Counted from the stretch's first letter, positions 1 through 10,527 are shown. The stretch: DNA of 64,000 bases from Aegilops tauschii subsp. strangulata (GCF_002575655.3 NC_053041.3:304205554-304269553); one strand, 5' to 3'. The notes: generated from the letters alone by a model not told the origin. Numbers and translations are program-made.

Positions 1-356
1 ACATTATGACTCAAGGTCTCAGGTATCAACTATTTTTCATATTTGATTATCTTTTCACAAGCCTTGGTTATAAACCCTGGCTATATATCTGGGCATCATA
101 ACCCGTCCGACGGTAAACCGCCAGGATGCTATCAACTTCTTGTGTGCAGGAATAGCTTGAGTAAATCGCTATGGATTATGAACATAATATGTCTTAGCCA
201 TGGTGGATTAACAAGTGTCAGGCACAAATAAATATGCACGAAGGCATAATAGACCAAGTGTTTTAACTAGCCTATTACAAGGCGTTTCAGTGCCCAAAAG
301 GATAATTGTTTCTCAATAAGCATTGCAGCACGTGGAAGACTAAACCAGCCTCCGGA

Positions 357-1012
357 TCATGATTCGTCTCCAGCTTGACCTGACGGCTGCGGATCATCTT
401 GCACCGGTTCATCCTCTTCGTCTCTACCCAGCGGCTGGAAGTCAATAGTTGTCCAGTCGATCCCAGTTAGGGCTTGGAACACAGCTTCGTCACTTATAAG
501 GGTGGATGGTTCAATGTCAGGGGCATAGGTATGCTTACGAATTGGCGGGATGAGATTCTGAACCTCTGGAGGTGGTGCAGCAACCCGTTTGTTGTGGATG
601 TCATAACTCGCCTGATAATGTGAAAGATCAGCTTCTTCAGCTAATTGGCAAGCCAGTGGACGTACTTCCCGGTTTATGGCTCGGAGGTCCTCATTTCCGA
701 ATTCGGATCCGTCTTCATTTAAGCTCGGATAGCCTTTGCTGACATCCTCCGGATCAAGGTCAGGCACCCATGCCTTTGCCCGGTTTAGTGCGGTCAGTGC
801 ACCAGCCCTTGCAGCAGATATCTTTAGTTCTTCTACCCGGGCAGGCAGCATAGACAGCCTCTCTAAGGTATCCTTGATTAACGTTGGGGGCGGTTTATTG
901 TGAGAAGCGGTGCAGATGATTCGCTGCGTGCCGGTATACAACTGCTTGATCAGAGTGTAGGCAACTTTCAGCTTCTTCTGTACGTCAGAGCCCAGATGAC
1001 TAATGCGAGATC
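357..1012 (-). CDS. C-terminal exon of the antisense gene
   Basis: An acceptor (AATGATGCAG) lies at 1013-1015 and the stop is at 357. About 217 codons are open. The product is helical at first, with the blocks SHLGSDVQKKLKVAY and LPARVEELKISAARAGAL, then ANREVRPLACQLAEEADLSH-like segments, and ends in an acidic Asp/Glu/Pro tail. It matches, from memory, the C-terminal region that follows the coiled coil in wheat proteins of this type. No catalytic motif is visible. The 1013-1119 stretch is read as an intron. Confidence 0.6.
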
Positions 1013-1119
1013 CTGCATCATTACAAGCATCAGTAAACCGGCAACGTATGGGATGATATGTTAAAAGTGTAAAGAAAGGATGTTTACCGAACACAGCAAC
1101 AGTCATGGCATGTATCTAC

Positions 1120-1364
1120 CGCTTTACGCCAGTCAGCTCATCTACCACCGGTTTAAGAGCGGCTTCTGCATCTTCGGCTCTTTTTTGTAAAGCGGATTTT
1201 TCAGTGTCCCAATCCGCCCGCTCTTTGTTGAAACTCTCCTTCAGTGTTTCCATAGCGGCTAAAGCACCGGACATCTCATCCTTGGCTTTGGAGGTTTCGG
1301 CTTGCTGGGACTTGATGTTTTCTTGCAGATCAGCGGTTTGAGCTTCCTTTTTGCTCAGCTCAGC
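1120..1364 (-). CDS. Coiled-coil exon of the antisense gene
   Basis: Flanked by an acceptor (CTCTTATAG at 1365-1369) and a donor (GTAGATAC at 1112-1119). The open frame encodes a heptad-rich Glu/Lys/Ala helix: KEAQTADLQENIKSQQ, then METLKESFNKERADWDTE and EDAEAALKPVVDEL. This is typical of the central coiled coil of these retroelement-borne proteins. The plus-strand ORF covering the same bases is its shadow. Confidence 0.6.
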
Positions 1365-1739
1365 CTATAAGAGACAGACGTATGATGAGTTGATAATACA
1401 TATTTGAAGTACCAAGCACATAACAAGTTATGCACCTAATACTTGGGGGCTAATGCATATTTGCTCTGGGTCAAAAATTTCTGCTAAGTCCCAAGTGCAA
1501 TACAGGTACTGCTCTTAGCACTTGGGGGCTAATGTATGTTTGCTCAAAGTGGCATTGTGGGTTTCCTTCTACACAGTCCCGGTTCATCTTCATAAGTTAA
1601 ACCGGCCCTCGGAGACTAGGCATGCAAAATTGAGATATTACAAAGTCCGGTTCAGATTGGTATCATAAACCATCACTTGGGGGCTACTGGAGTTGATAAA
1701 TTGCAATTGGACATAAGAGAGAAACAGTTATGTAGTTAT

Positions 1740-2073
1740 CACATATCGCTCCTTCATCAAGTTAACCAAACCGGCTTCATAGTCGCGGCTGGTGTACAGA
1801 CGGTTCAAGAAGCCAGAGTGAATGTCTTGAGCATTGAGATGGGCATAGCTTGACAAATCGGCATTCCATTTGCCTTTGCCAATAGCAGAAAGCTCGTTCT
1901 TGGCAGTATGTTTTGACAAAGCGACAGGATTGCCATGAGTGGTGTGGCCAATGCCAGTAATCATGATATCATCCTCTTTATCATCAGCAGCCTTCACTGG
2001 AGTGGGTGTTTTATCAGTATCCTTAGCTGGACTGACCGGTTTATCATCAGTTCGGACAGGGCTAGTCGGCTTG
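1740..2073 (-). pseudogene. Distal half of the antisense-gene exon cut by the nested element
   Basis: The frame enters at the insertion point with a Lys/Pro/Asp-rich stretch (KPTSPVRTDDKPVSPAKD) and runs into DIMITGIGHTTHGNPV, then a helical region ending near MKERYV. The matching proximal half is at 21507-21697. The junction copies are GCTTG at 2069-2073 and at 21507-21511. A GT donor is plausible near 1740, otherwise the frame closes at 1728. It shows that the insertion destroyed a coding exon and not an intron. Confidence 0.6.
2069..2073. other. Target site duplication, left copy
   Basis: GCTTG immediately precedes TGTCACGACC at 2074 and is repeated at 21507-21511 after the right LTR. A 5-bp duplication is the normal footprint of Gypsy/Copia integrases. 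Confidence 0.85.
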
Positions 2074-2660
2074 TGTCACGACCGGATTTTTGGGATATTA
2101 ATTTCCCAGAAAAACGGCCTTTGTGCTCACCAGCCCCAGGATTACTGTTAGCTGATGAGGCACCAACTTGATACAAGAATTCCAAGCAAGGTACAAAATA
2201 TGTAGTACACGACCATTGTGGCCTAGGAGTACAACACTTGGTTTCTAATGGTTGATGGCGGAAGCGGTTTGTGGTTCATCTGCGTCTATGGGACTCCATT
2301 TCCCACAAGAACAGCTGACCAGGATAACTCCTATCTTCGCGAGGCTGCTATCACCATTGCGTAGGTTCCGGGGCTGTCGTCGTAATGCTTATCTCCAAGC
2401 AAGGAATCTGGCCAAGACAATAGCCAGGGACAAGCCAGTGAGTACGTTTGAATGTACTCGCAAACATTAAGAACACGGGTATAATATAACAAGGGGGTAA
2501 TCATGCTCCGAAATATTTATGATCATGACGTCAGTCCCGAATTAAACGAAAAGCTGTGATGCACGCATGCGGGAAAAATATGAACATGCAATACGGGAGT
2601 AGGAATAGAATGCACTGACCGAGTGTCTGAAATGACTCCTCGAAAAGGTGCAAATAAATT

Positions 2661-2925
2661 AACAATGCCGCAGTCGGGCGTCTGAGCGACACCACATAAA
2701 GGGCTTATAAAGAAATAAGTAAATAATAAGCATGCCACAGTCGGGCGTCTGAGCGACACCACATAAAGGGCTTATAAAGGATGAATAAATAACAAACATG
2801 CCGCAGTCGGGCGTCTGAGCGACGCCACATAAAGGACTTATATAAGAATAAAAGAATAGTAAACATGCCGCAGTCGGGCGTCTGAGCGACGCCACATAAA
2901 GGGCTTATATAAGAATAAACACAGT
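2661..2925. repeat. 4 x ~67-bp tandem repeat in LTR 1
   Basis: The core GCAGTCGGGCGTCTGAGCGA recurs at 67, 66 and 67-bp steps from 2665. Each unit ends with a CATAAAGGGCTTATA-like AT stretch. Two units end in TTATATAA, a TATA-like palindrome. Units differ by a few bases. Confidence 0.85.
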
Positions 2926-3055
2926 GAATATCCAGGAGGTAGAACCGTCCCAAGGATACTCAATAATTCAAATAATGTAAATGGTTAGTCCATAATAATA
3001 ATAAACATAATCCTCATATGTCACAGGTCATAAAAAAAATCTAGTCTAGCCGTTT

Positions 3056-3165
3056 CTCCATCCGATGACCGTCACTAGATCCAGTTAACTGTTTTCCATC
3101 CGAATACCGTTACTAAGATTTAGTTAACCGTGTCTCCATCCGAAAACCATCACTACATCCATCTC
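3056..3165. repeat. Three degenerate ~38-bp repeats (CCATCCGA...AGTTAAC) in LTR 1
   Basis: TCCATCCGA followed by an ACCGTCACTA-like block recurs three times at about 38-bp steps. Homologous arrays lie at about 10658-10767 and 18259-18368 in the other LTRs. Function unknown. Confidence 0.6.
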
Positions 3166-4382
3166 AGTCTGTAGTCCTTACCCATGTACATGGCTATCCA
3201 AAAAGATATGACCTCTGCAGAGGGTGTACTCTTTACCCACGAGTAGCGGATTTATTTAGTCCATCGGGACTAATTCCGCCTACGGTCTTTTAATTGAAAA
3301 CACGCCTGACCTGCACACACCAGCTTAGCTTACCGGTGTCTGGAATCACCCACAACACCTGTCGAGCCAAACTCTAAGTGGGGAGGCTACAACCTCGACG
3401 TAGCATGGGATCAAATTTATATACGCGCGCTCTAAGGGGTGCCCCCCTCTCGGTCCCAACCGGAAACACCCATGCCCCCGGACCAGGTGGCATGCCAACC
3501 GGAGGCCTCCGGTATCTTCCACCATGGCCTCTCTGTACGGTGTGTGCATTGGTAAGGGGTTGTCGACTTACTGAACCGTACCCCGTCTACGACAGGGACA
3601 AGTGGTAGTACAAAACAAATAGGGAAGTCACTGAACAAGACTCGACCTACAACCGACTCAGGTGGTCCAAGTATTCTCCGAAAGATTAGCATAACCAAAA
3701 TGTTTCCAATCACAGACAGAATCACCGCTCACCAAGCCTCATCATGCCATACCGGACACACTCGTCCCGACGAGGAACTAGGGACAAGCTCGTGTCTACC
3801 CAAGACCACGACTCTCCCGGCTTCCTGCCGGTATGCATGAAAAGCTCGCGAGAATGATCACTATCACCAGCATAACCATTTCTAACAGTAAAGCATCTCC
3901 AAAAAAATGCACTCCTGCGTGTGACTTTATCGTTACATAAAAATAACATAAGCTCCAAGTCAAGTGGTGTTGTAACCGTATCAAAACACCACACAAAAAT
4001 GTTATGCCAGAGTTCAGAAATGCTTGCCTTCAAGAGTATGCAAAGGGTGCACTTTTTTGAAAGCTTTCTCTTCTCTCCAAAATCCTATTTTGAGAAATAT
4101 TCAAATAACAAATATTTCAAACACTGTACAAAAATTTGTCACAAATATTTTTGAAATAAATCTTATAATAAGCTAGATGAAATTTGAGAGAGGTAGGAAA
4201 AAGAGTCAACTCATTTGGAGTTTTATTTTGAAAGTTATGGCCAGTCAAAGATCAGTCAAACTTCTGTTTTTAAATAAAACCAGATAAGAAAACGTTTCGG
4301 GAAAAATACGCTTTTGCAGCAGAGGAGACGTACTCGGGACTTTGCGCTATCACTTAACTAGAGAGGACGGGCGCGCGGGTCA

Positions 4383-4414
4383 CTGACAGTGGGTCCAGAG
4401 GGCCCACTGGTCAG
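4383..4414. other. Hairpin-forming inverted repeat in the LTR
   Basis: CTGACAGTGGGTCC pairs with GGGCCCACTGGTCAG around an AGA loop with few mismatches. It sits at the edge of the CpG-rich block and is present in all three LTRs. Confidence 0.5.
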
Positions 4415-4877
4415 GTTTGACCATTCTTCCCTCTCCCTCCTCTTCTCTGCCGAACGGGAGAGGGACTCCGGCGATCGCCGGTGACAGACGGCGTCTCCTC
4501 GAGGGCACCTGAGGGCAAGGATGGACCCGCCAGACCGGGGCGGTCCTCTCGGTGGTCGCTGGGTCGACGGTGGTGGGAGGAGTCGCCGGCGGCGAGCTCC
4601 GCGGCGGAGGGGGCTACGGGTGAGAAGTGGGTTTTGGGCTCCGGTGGTCTCCGATCGAGGCTGAGGCGCTGGGCAGCTCCGCAAGGACAAGAGGAAGCGA
4701 GTGGTGGCGTTGGATGGGCGGGGGAGTGGCTGGTTGCGGCGAATGGCACCGGAATGTAGCGGCGGCCGAACCGGCTGGAGTTTGGGGAAGATGGCCTCTC
4801 CTGGCCAATCCACTGCTTGGGGAGCTCTAGAGGGAAGGCTGGAGGTCGCCTGAGGTCTTGAACGAGTTCGGGGATCC

Positions 4878-4885
4878 CTTAAATA
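4878..4885 (-). promoter_or_regulatory. Candidate LTR TATA box (LTR 1)
   Basis: The minus strand reads TATTTAAG within CCTATTTAAGGGATCC, next to the GC-rich block. It is conserved at 12480-12487 and 20081-20088 in the other LTRs. If used, R would start near 4845. No transcript evidence is available. Confidence 0.35.
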
Positions 4886-5245
4886 GGTGCTCGAGGCTGG
4901 ACCGCGGCGACTGTGGATATGAATGCCGGCGACAGCCGTGCTGTAGCTGCATAGCGACGTGGCGGCGACGAGCGCGTGCCGACGAGCTTCGGGATAAGCT
5001 TGAGCTGTTCATAGGGGCAGCTGGCACGCTGGTGTGGTTTGGGCGGCGCAGTCCATGGCAGAGGCTCACTGCTGACGCCGGCGTGCCGCCAAAAGCTCTG
5101 CCAGCGGTGCTGTAGGGCGCCAGAGGTGGTGTGGAGAGGGGGCGGGGTAGTGCGCGGTTCAGCGGGCGAGCAGGGGCCAGGGACGGGACGCGACGAGGGC
5201 GGCAGTGCGACGCGGCGGCTCAGTGCGCGCGCGTGCAAAACATGC

Positions 5246-5265
5246 GCTCTGGGCGCGCCCAGAGC
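5246..5265. other. Perfect 20-bp GC palindrome in LTR 1
   Basis: GCTCTGGGCGCGCCCAGAGC is a perfect palindrome. The copy in LTR 2 is at 12846-12865. The LTR 3 copy has two changes, so the symmetry is lost there. Confidence 0.7.
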
Positions 5266-6306
5266 ACGCACGGGACATGCTCGACGAAATGCCAGGGCGG
5301 CCTAGAGTGCGAGGGTGAGGCTGGCAATTAACAGGACTAGGATAGGGATAGCCAGGAGTTTAGTGGACAAGGTTGCTGGGTCAGTGGAACAAGATCATAG
5401 TGCAAACTAGGAAGCATGCCCAAAACTGACTGTGCACACCAAGTGTTCGACAGAATGCTAGGTGCATTTAGGCAACTCTTGGAGTGGCCAAAAGCTCCAG
5501 ATCAGGGTCTCTCTAGATGTAGATGATGCTGGCAAGCTCATTTGAGAAAGACCAGAAACTTGCTAGTGCAAGTTTTGCAAAACTACAGTTTTGGATAGAA
5601 GGAAAGAGATCTCGTTGCATGCACTTAAAATCCTCCATTTGGTCCACTCTCCTGGACTTAAGGGTTTTGCAGGGAGGGCTTTAAGTAGGAAAAAGCTCAG
5701 GGTCACTAGAGCAAAATAAAGTAGGGTTGTAGTACAAATCATCAAATTGGACCAAAATGAAAAAGAGGTTGATTCACTCAAAAGTTTCAAAGAACATCAC
5801 TGGGTTTCGGTATAAAGTTGAATTATATGCATCTACTGACATCTCCAAACACTTGGAAGAATTTTTAAAAGAATATTTAAATAGGTTGTAGTGCAAAAAT
5901 GCCTACTGGACCAGATTGGAAAAGTTGGTGTAGAGCTCAAAATCTCCAATGACCAAAAGATATTTTTGCATAAAAGTGATGTGGAGATATCACATGACAT
6001 CCCAAAATTTTGGTGGAAATTTTAAATGCATTTGCCAAATGGTTGCAGTGCAAACAGGCTCCAAATTCATGAAAAATCATTTTAAAAGAATAAAGCTCAG
6101 GGAAAGGCAAACCTTGCAATTAAATCCACTGAATAAGAATTGTTTTATAGGGACAGCATGCAAGTCCAACAATATTTTTGGAAACTTTTCACTTGAGGTA
6201 AAAACCCTTAAAATAAAAGGGAAAAAACTAGCCAAATGGAAAAGTTTAATTTCCTGTCAAAATTTTAATCAATAAAACAAGCTCAAAATTTTGGGGTGTC
6301 ACAACA

Positions 6307-6320
6307 CTACCCCCCTTAAG
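6307..6320 (-). other. Polypurine tract, left unit
   Basis: The minus strand reads CTTAAGGGGGGTAG, three bases from the LTR 1 boundary. This placement fixes the element orientation and identifies LTR 1 as the 3' LTR. Confidence 0.7.
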
Positions 6321-6867
6321 AAAAATCTTGTCCTCGAGATTTGTTAAACGTAGTTTTGAACAAACATTGCTCTTACTAAAAGAAATCATTCAATTGTGCA
6401 AAAAAAAGCGGCTACAGCGAGAGGACAATAAGTGTTGTAAACCACAGTGTGGTACACTGGCGTAGCATGGAAAAATCCATGGGTGGGGGAAAACGAGATA
6501 TTTCTACGTGGATACAGTAATTCAGAATAAATTCTAAATTACTAAAACACGCTGGTCGTACCCGAGATCACAGTGCTCTCTCTGGCTGACAGGTGGACCC
6601 GGGGTCCACTGTCGGCCTCTTCTTCTACATCTGGCTCTCTCTTCTCCCTCGCGTGCTCTCCCGCGCTCCCTCCACCGGCGACGCCTAGCGCGTAGGGCAT
6701 CTAGGCCGTACTGCGGTAGTGCGTGGCGTGCTAGCTGCCGGTGCAGCGTGCACTCACCTCGCGGGCCAGTGCACTGTCGGCACTGCTCGCGGACTTGCCT
6801 CCGAACACAGGCGATCGGGCGACGAGTGGCGCTGGTGGACCTCGCCCACCGTACACCGATCTCGTGC

Positions 6868-6875
6868 TATAAAAT
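6868..6875 (+). promoter_or_regulatory. TATA box of the plus-strand micropeptide gene, left unit
   Basis: GCTATAAAATGG is a canonical TATA box 101 bp upstream of the ATG at 6976, followed by a CT-rich leader. It is antisense to the retroelement. Confidence 0.5.
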
Positions 6876-6975
6876 GGTCGCGGTGCTTCCTTCTTCTTCC
6901 TCACACCTGGCCTCGCTTCTACTTCTCCCTCCTTCTCCTCCATTGCTGTTAGCAGGAGCTCGAGACGAGGCTCTA

Positions 6976-7137
6976 ATGGCGGAGGCGATGCCGGACTGGT
7001 ATGTGGTCCTGGTGTGTGGAGGTTTGGCGGTGCTGCTGGGGTTATCCGTGCTCTTGTGCGCGATGATCCTGGATGATCGTCGTGATCCTGCCGCTCGAGT
7101 GCTAGCTCTTCGCGGTGGCGACGATCACGAGAATTAG
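6976..7137 (+). CDS. 53-aa single-pass membrane micropeptide inside the element (left unit)
   Basis: An ATG at 6976 encodes 53 residues starting MAEAMPDWYVVLVCGG. Residues 7-31 form one strongly hydrophobic helix, preceded by a short acidic head and followed by a basic then acidic tail (DDRRDPAARV ... GGDDHEN). A TATA box lies 101 bp upstream. A longer in-frame ORF from 6748 contains the TATA region, so I chose the downstream ATG. The gene runs against the element's own transcription. It is present in both units with the last residue differing (N or D). I do not know its function; a captured host fragment is possible. Confidence 0.45.
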   Translation: MAEAMPDWYVVLVCGGLAVLLGLSVLLCAMILDDRRDPAARVLALRGGDDHEN

Positions 7138-7566
7138 GTGCGGCGTCGAGGGCTAACTGCTGTCGGTGTGCTGGGGCAACTCGCGCCCTAATGATTACTC
7201 GCAAATCTCACTTACTGAGACTGCGGTATCCTCGAGTGTGATCAGTTAGGTGCAAAATAAATGTGTACGAGGATTTGGAAATAGCGCACGAGGTCGAGAG
7301 GTTGCGGTTGTGAGTCTGCTGTCAGGGTGCTGCGCGAATAAAAATCTATGTCGTGAAGATAAATACGCTGCAGCAACTCGGGGAAAGAAAAACTCACTAC
7401 AAAATTTTTATCGCGAGCGAAAAAAATTTAGTTAAAACAAAATCAATAGCAGCAAAATTGCCCACATAATTGAAACCAAAAACCCGATCCGTAGCACAAA
7501 TTTGGGTACCACGCACAAGTTACAACATGTAAATAAAGACTGGGACAACAAACACAGCGGTGATGT

Positions 7567-8112
7567 TTACAAAGAAAATGGCAAAAGGACAGGGTCCTGA
7601 GAAAACGCCTCTGGCACTGGGGCACACTCTTCTTCTATCGGGGGAAGTGGGTTGACCAGTCGATGAATGCGCCTCTCCTGGTCAGGCCTCAGTGGTCTGC
7701 CAATAGCGATCCGAGGATTTAAATCAGCGAGGGTCTGGAGATAACCCATTACTCGCTGAGTCAAACGCTCCTGGGCGATAACGTACTGAGCAAGGTCGGC
7801 CAGTACTGGATCTCTCTCAATTCTTCCACCGGGAAAAGATGCAACTTCTCCGGGTGCTGCACGACTCGGAAAATAATAATATCCTCGTTCGCTGGCATAG
7901 GGCACCGTGAAACGGAGACGAGCGAGCGCCTCGTGCGCAGCAGCTTCTATGGCCATATGCGGAGTCGGCATGGATTTTCCCACGAAGGAAACTTCCGTTG
8001 GGTCTTGGTTTGGGTATGCGGGAGGGATGTGCACCACTGCCCAATACTTCGAGGTGGATGGGGTGATCCTCGATTTGAGCAACTCATACTAGGGTGGATG
8101 GGTGGCACTCAT
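7567..8112 (-). pseudogene. Retroelement cargo ORF B, dsRBD-like fold (left unit)
   Basis: The likely start is the ATG at 8112 (MSATHPP), just after a CTGCAG acceptor-like site; the eighth codon is TAG (8089-8091), after which 174 codons are open to 7567. The protein has YWAVVHIPPAYP, then SFVGKSMPTPHMAIEAAAHEALARL, YYYFPSR, an acidic DPVLADLAQYVIAQE helix and a Pro/Glu tail. The Val-rich strand plus AxxxAAxxALxxL helix resembles a double-stranded RNA-binding domain, an inference from pattern only. A hypothetical protein family common in wheat repeats shares the HPP...RVTVYIP...ALRxL layout, from memory. It is paralogous to ORF A upstream. Confidence 0.5.
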
Positions 8113-8265
8113 GGTACTGCAGGTAAAGTCCCACAATAATCTAACAAAACTACCCGGGGTTGCGTCTGGGGTTCTCAGGTAAATACTGGGGGTCGGCATG
8201 GCAAGGAAATGGCTGTGAGCGTTGGGCACAATGTGAGGGGTACTCGGCAAGGTCACGAGGTGGCC

Positions 8266-8273
8266 TTTATATA
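8266..8273 (-). promoter_or_regulatory. TATA box of ORF B, left unit
   Basis: The minus strand reads TATATAAAGG, 154 bp upstream of the ATG at 8112, enough for a leader with a small intron. Confidence 0.5.
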
Positions 8274-8590
8274 GCATTGGGGCTGGGTTATCCACCGTGG
8301 TGAAGGGTAACTGGTTGTCCATCCTGTTCTCGGGTCAAAGCCACATATATACATATCACATAAATGTGACGCATTACTGTGGGTGCCGTCGGGGTTGGTC
8401 TTAGTAGCTGCGCCCGAAATTTTAAAATGCAACTGTACGCTAACGTACATATGCTTAGCTACTACTCCAAAAAAATAGGGACGCACAAGCAGACAACATT
8501 AAATAAAAGCGATACAAGGTCACACCGTTACAAGCGGAGGTAAACTAAGGCTCGATACTACTCGAGCGACTTAGTCCACTTCGTTAATTT

Positions 8591-9363
8591 CTAAGTGGGC
8601 TGGCCTGGCGGATGCCGAGGTTTCTCCACGGTTTTCACCGTCGGGATTAGCTGGTAGGGGTTGAGGGGCTGCAGGGTCGGGGAAGTGGTGATGACCATCG
8701 CGGGGGTTGCTGGCCACAATCCCGTTGGAACGGGTTCCCAAAAGACGTCGAAGTGCTTCTGGGGACACCAAAGCACTCTGTTGATGGCTGGGGCAGACCT
8801 CAGGGGATCGATTGGGTGTCCTAACAGCACGACTGGGTTGTCGGCGTGGGGCTCCGTTTCTCCTCTCGTCGGGGCTCGGCGAACCAGTTGTCCACGAGCT
8901 GCGATCAGATCAAGGGTGACTTGATCGAACAGTTGCTCTAGTGCGCTTACATAGCGCACCAGGTGCAATAGTGCAGGGTCTGTCTCGTGATCTCCGTTGG
9001 CAACCTGGGCGGCCTACCATACCCGTCACGACTGGGGTAGTAGTAGAACGAGCGACAGTTAACTCTGGGCGACAAGTGCCGGAGTTGGACTATAGCTTCT
9101 CGGGCTGCCAGTTGGATGGCTTGTGGCTCAAAGGAAGTTGTCCTTCCAATGAACCTGTAGGGGCGTTCTGGCGACAGACCCCTACCGTAAATGTGCACCG
9201 TGGCCCAGTACTGACGGCTCTCACCGTACATGGGTCCTTGGTACACAACATATTAAGGAGGCTCTTCTAAAGCATAGGCACGGCGGGTGAGGTTTGCGAG
9301 CACGGTCACAAAACCTCCAAGGTTGGTCGCTGTGGTCTCATTGTGAACAATGGGGCCAGGCAT
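8591..9363 (-). pseudogene. Retroelement cargo ORF A (left unit, frameshifted)
   Basis: Homologous to the 218-codon ORF at 16191-16847. In this copy one G is missing in a G run near 9008, splitting it into 8947-9246 and 8591-8968. Upstream, an ATG at 9363 opens the same frame, which meets TAA at 9253-9255 right after a Pro-Pro pair, the same relative place as the TAG in ORF B. Features are as for the right-unit copy. A TATA box lies 58 bp upstream of the ATG. Confidence 0.5.
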
Positions 9364-9413
9364 CGTGGCTTGGTTTGGGGAAAGGGCTGTGCTGTGTTGA
9401 GGCTAGCGTGCCC

Positions 9414-9421
9414 TTTTTATA
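9414..9421 (-). promoter_or_regulatory. TATA box of ORF A, left unit
   Basis: The minus strand reads CCTATAAAAAGGG. It lies in the internal domain about 255 bp from LTR 2, so it is separate from any LTR promoter. Confidence 0.5.
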
Positions 9422-9658
9422 GGAAAAGGGGACGGAGTCTTCCTTCACACGCTTCCGAATGAGACGGGTTGGGTGTCGGTCACTGGCGCGTGATCGACGG
9501 GCTAGGCTGATAGGTTGGGCACCGTCCGCCGAAAGGCGTCGGGTCACTGTGGGGCTATCTTACGCGAGAAGCTTGGCCGGGGCTAGGTTAAGGTCTGGTG
9601 GTTTGGTTAACCTAGGTTTATTGACCTGGCTAAGATAGGATTAGCCAATGGTCAGCCT

Positions 9659-9671
9659 GGCTCTAATACCA
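9659..9671 (-). other. Primer binding site, left unit
   Basis: The minus strand reads TGGTATTAGAGCC a few bases from the LTR 2 end. It matches the plant initiator-Met tRNA primer site (TGGTATCAGAGC) with one difference. Confidence 0.75.
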
Positions 9672-10262
9672 AGTCTGTCACGACCGGATTTTTGGGATAT
9701 TAATTTCCCAGAAAAACGGCCTTTGTGCTCACCAGCCCCAGGATTACTGTTAGCTGATGAGGCACCAACTTGATACAAGAATTCCAAGCAAGGTACAAAA
9801 TATGTAGTACAAGACCATTGTGGCCTAGGAGTACAACACTTGGTTTCTAATGGTTGATGGCGGAAGCGGTTTGTGATTCATCTGCGTCTATGGGACTCCA
9901 TTTCCCACAAGAACAGCTGACCAGGATAACTCCTATCTTCGCGAGGCTGCTATCACCATTGCGTAGGTTCCGGGGCTGTCGTCGTAATGCTTATCTCCAA
10001 GCAAGGAATCTGGCCAAGACAATAGCCAGGGACAAGCCAGTGAGTACGTTTGAATGTACTCGCAAACATTAAGAACACGGGTATAATATAACAAGGGAGT
10101 AATCATGCTCCGAAATATTTATGATCATGACGTCAGTCCCGAATTAAACGAAAAGCTGTGATGCACGCATGCGGGAAAAATATGAACATGCAATACGGGA
10201 GTAGGAATAGAATGCACTGACCGAGTGTCTGAAATGACTCCTCGAAAAGGTGCAAATAAATT

Positions 10263-10527
10263 AACAATGCCGCAGTCGGGCGTCTGAGCGACACCACATA
10301 AAGGGCTTATAAAGAAATAAGTAAATAATAAGCATGCCACAGTCGGGCGTCTGAGCGACACCACATAAAGGGCTTATAAAGGATGAATAAATAACAAACA
10401 TGCCGCAGTCGGGCGTCTGAGCGACGCCACATAAAGGACTTATATAAGAATAAAAGAATAGTAAACATGCCGCAGTCGGGCGTCTGAGCGACGCCACATA
10501 AAGGGCTTATATAAGAATAAACACAGT
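10263..10527. repeat. 4 x ~67-bp tandem repeat in LTR 2
   Basis: Same array as in LTR 1, at the same LTR position, with the same unit order. Confidence 0.85.

Larger units (their letters stand above)
2074..6303 (-). repeat. LTR 1 (left, 3' LTR) of the tandem element
   Basis: 4230 bp, near-identical to LTR 2 and more diverged from LTR 3. From right to left in transcription sense it holds an AT-rich U3, a CpG-rich block (about 4370-5330) with a TATTTAAG box, a region of three CCATCCGA repeats (3058-3165) and a 4 x 67-bp tandem array (2661-2925). Long ORFs in the GC block are low-complexity Arg/Pro/Ser and are not supported as genes. Private changes against LTRs 2 and 3 include the base at 2268 (GTGGTTC here, GTGATTC in the others). 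Confidence 0.85.

Noticed and set aside
2661..2925. Regular repeats considered as a CRISPR array
   Set aside because: Spacers are repeats of each other, the context is a plant LTR and there are no cas genes.
4358..5330. Long ORFs on both strands in the CpG-rich LTR block (and its copies at 11858-12930 and 19459-20510)
   Set aside because: Arg/Pro/Ser or Gly/Ala/Trp low-complexity in all frames, no start context or domain. Open length follows from high GC and few stop codons.
6731..7204. Minus-strand 157-codon ORF (copy at 14331-14855)
   Set aside because: Low-complexity His/Arg/Pro shadow of the plus-strand micropeptide region; no TATA or conserved block.
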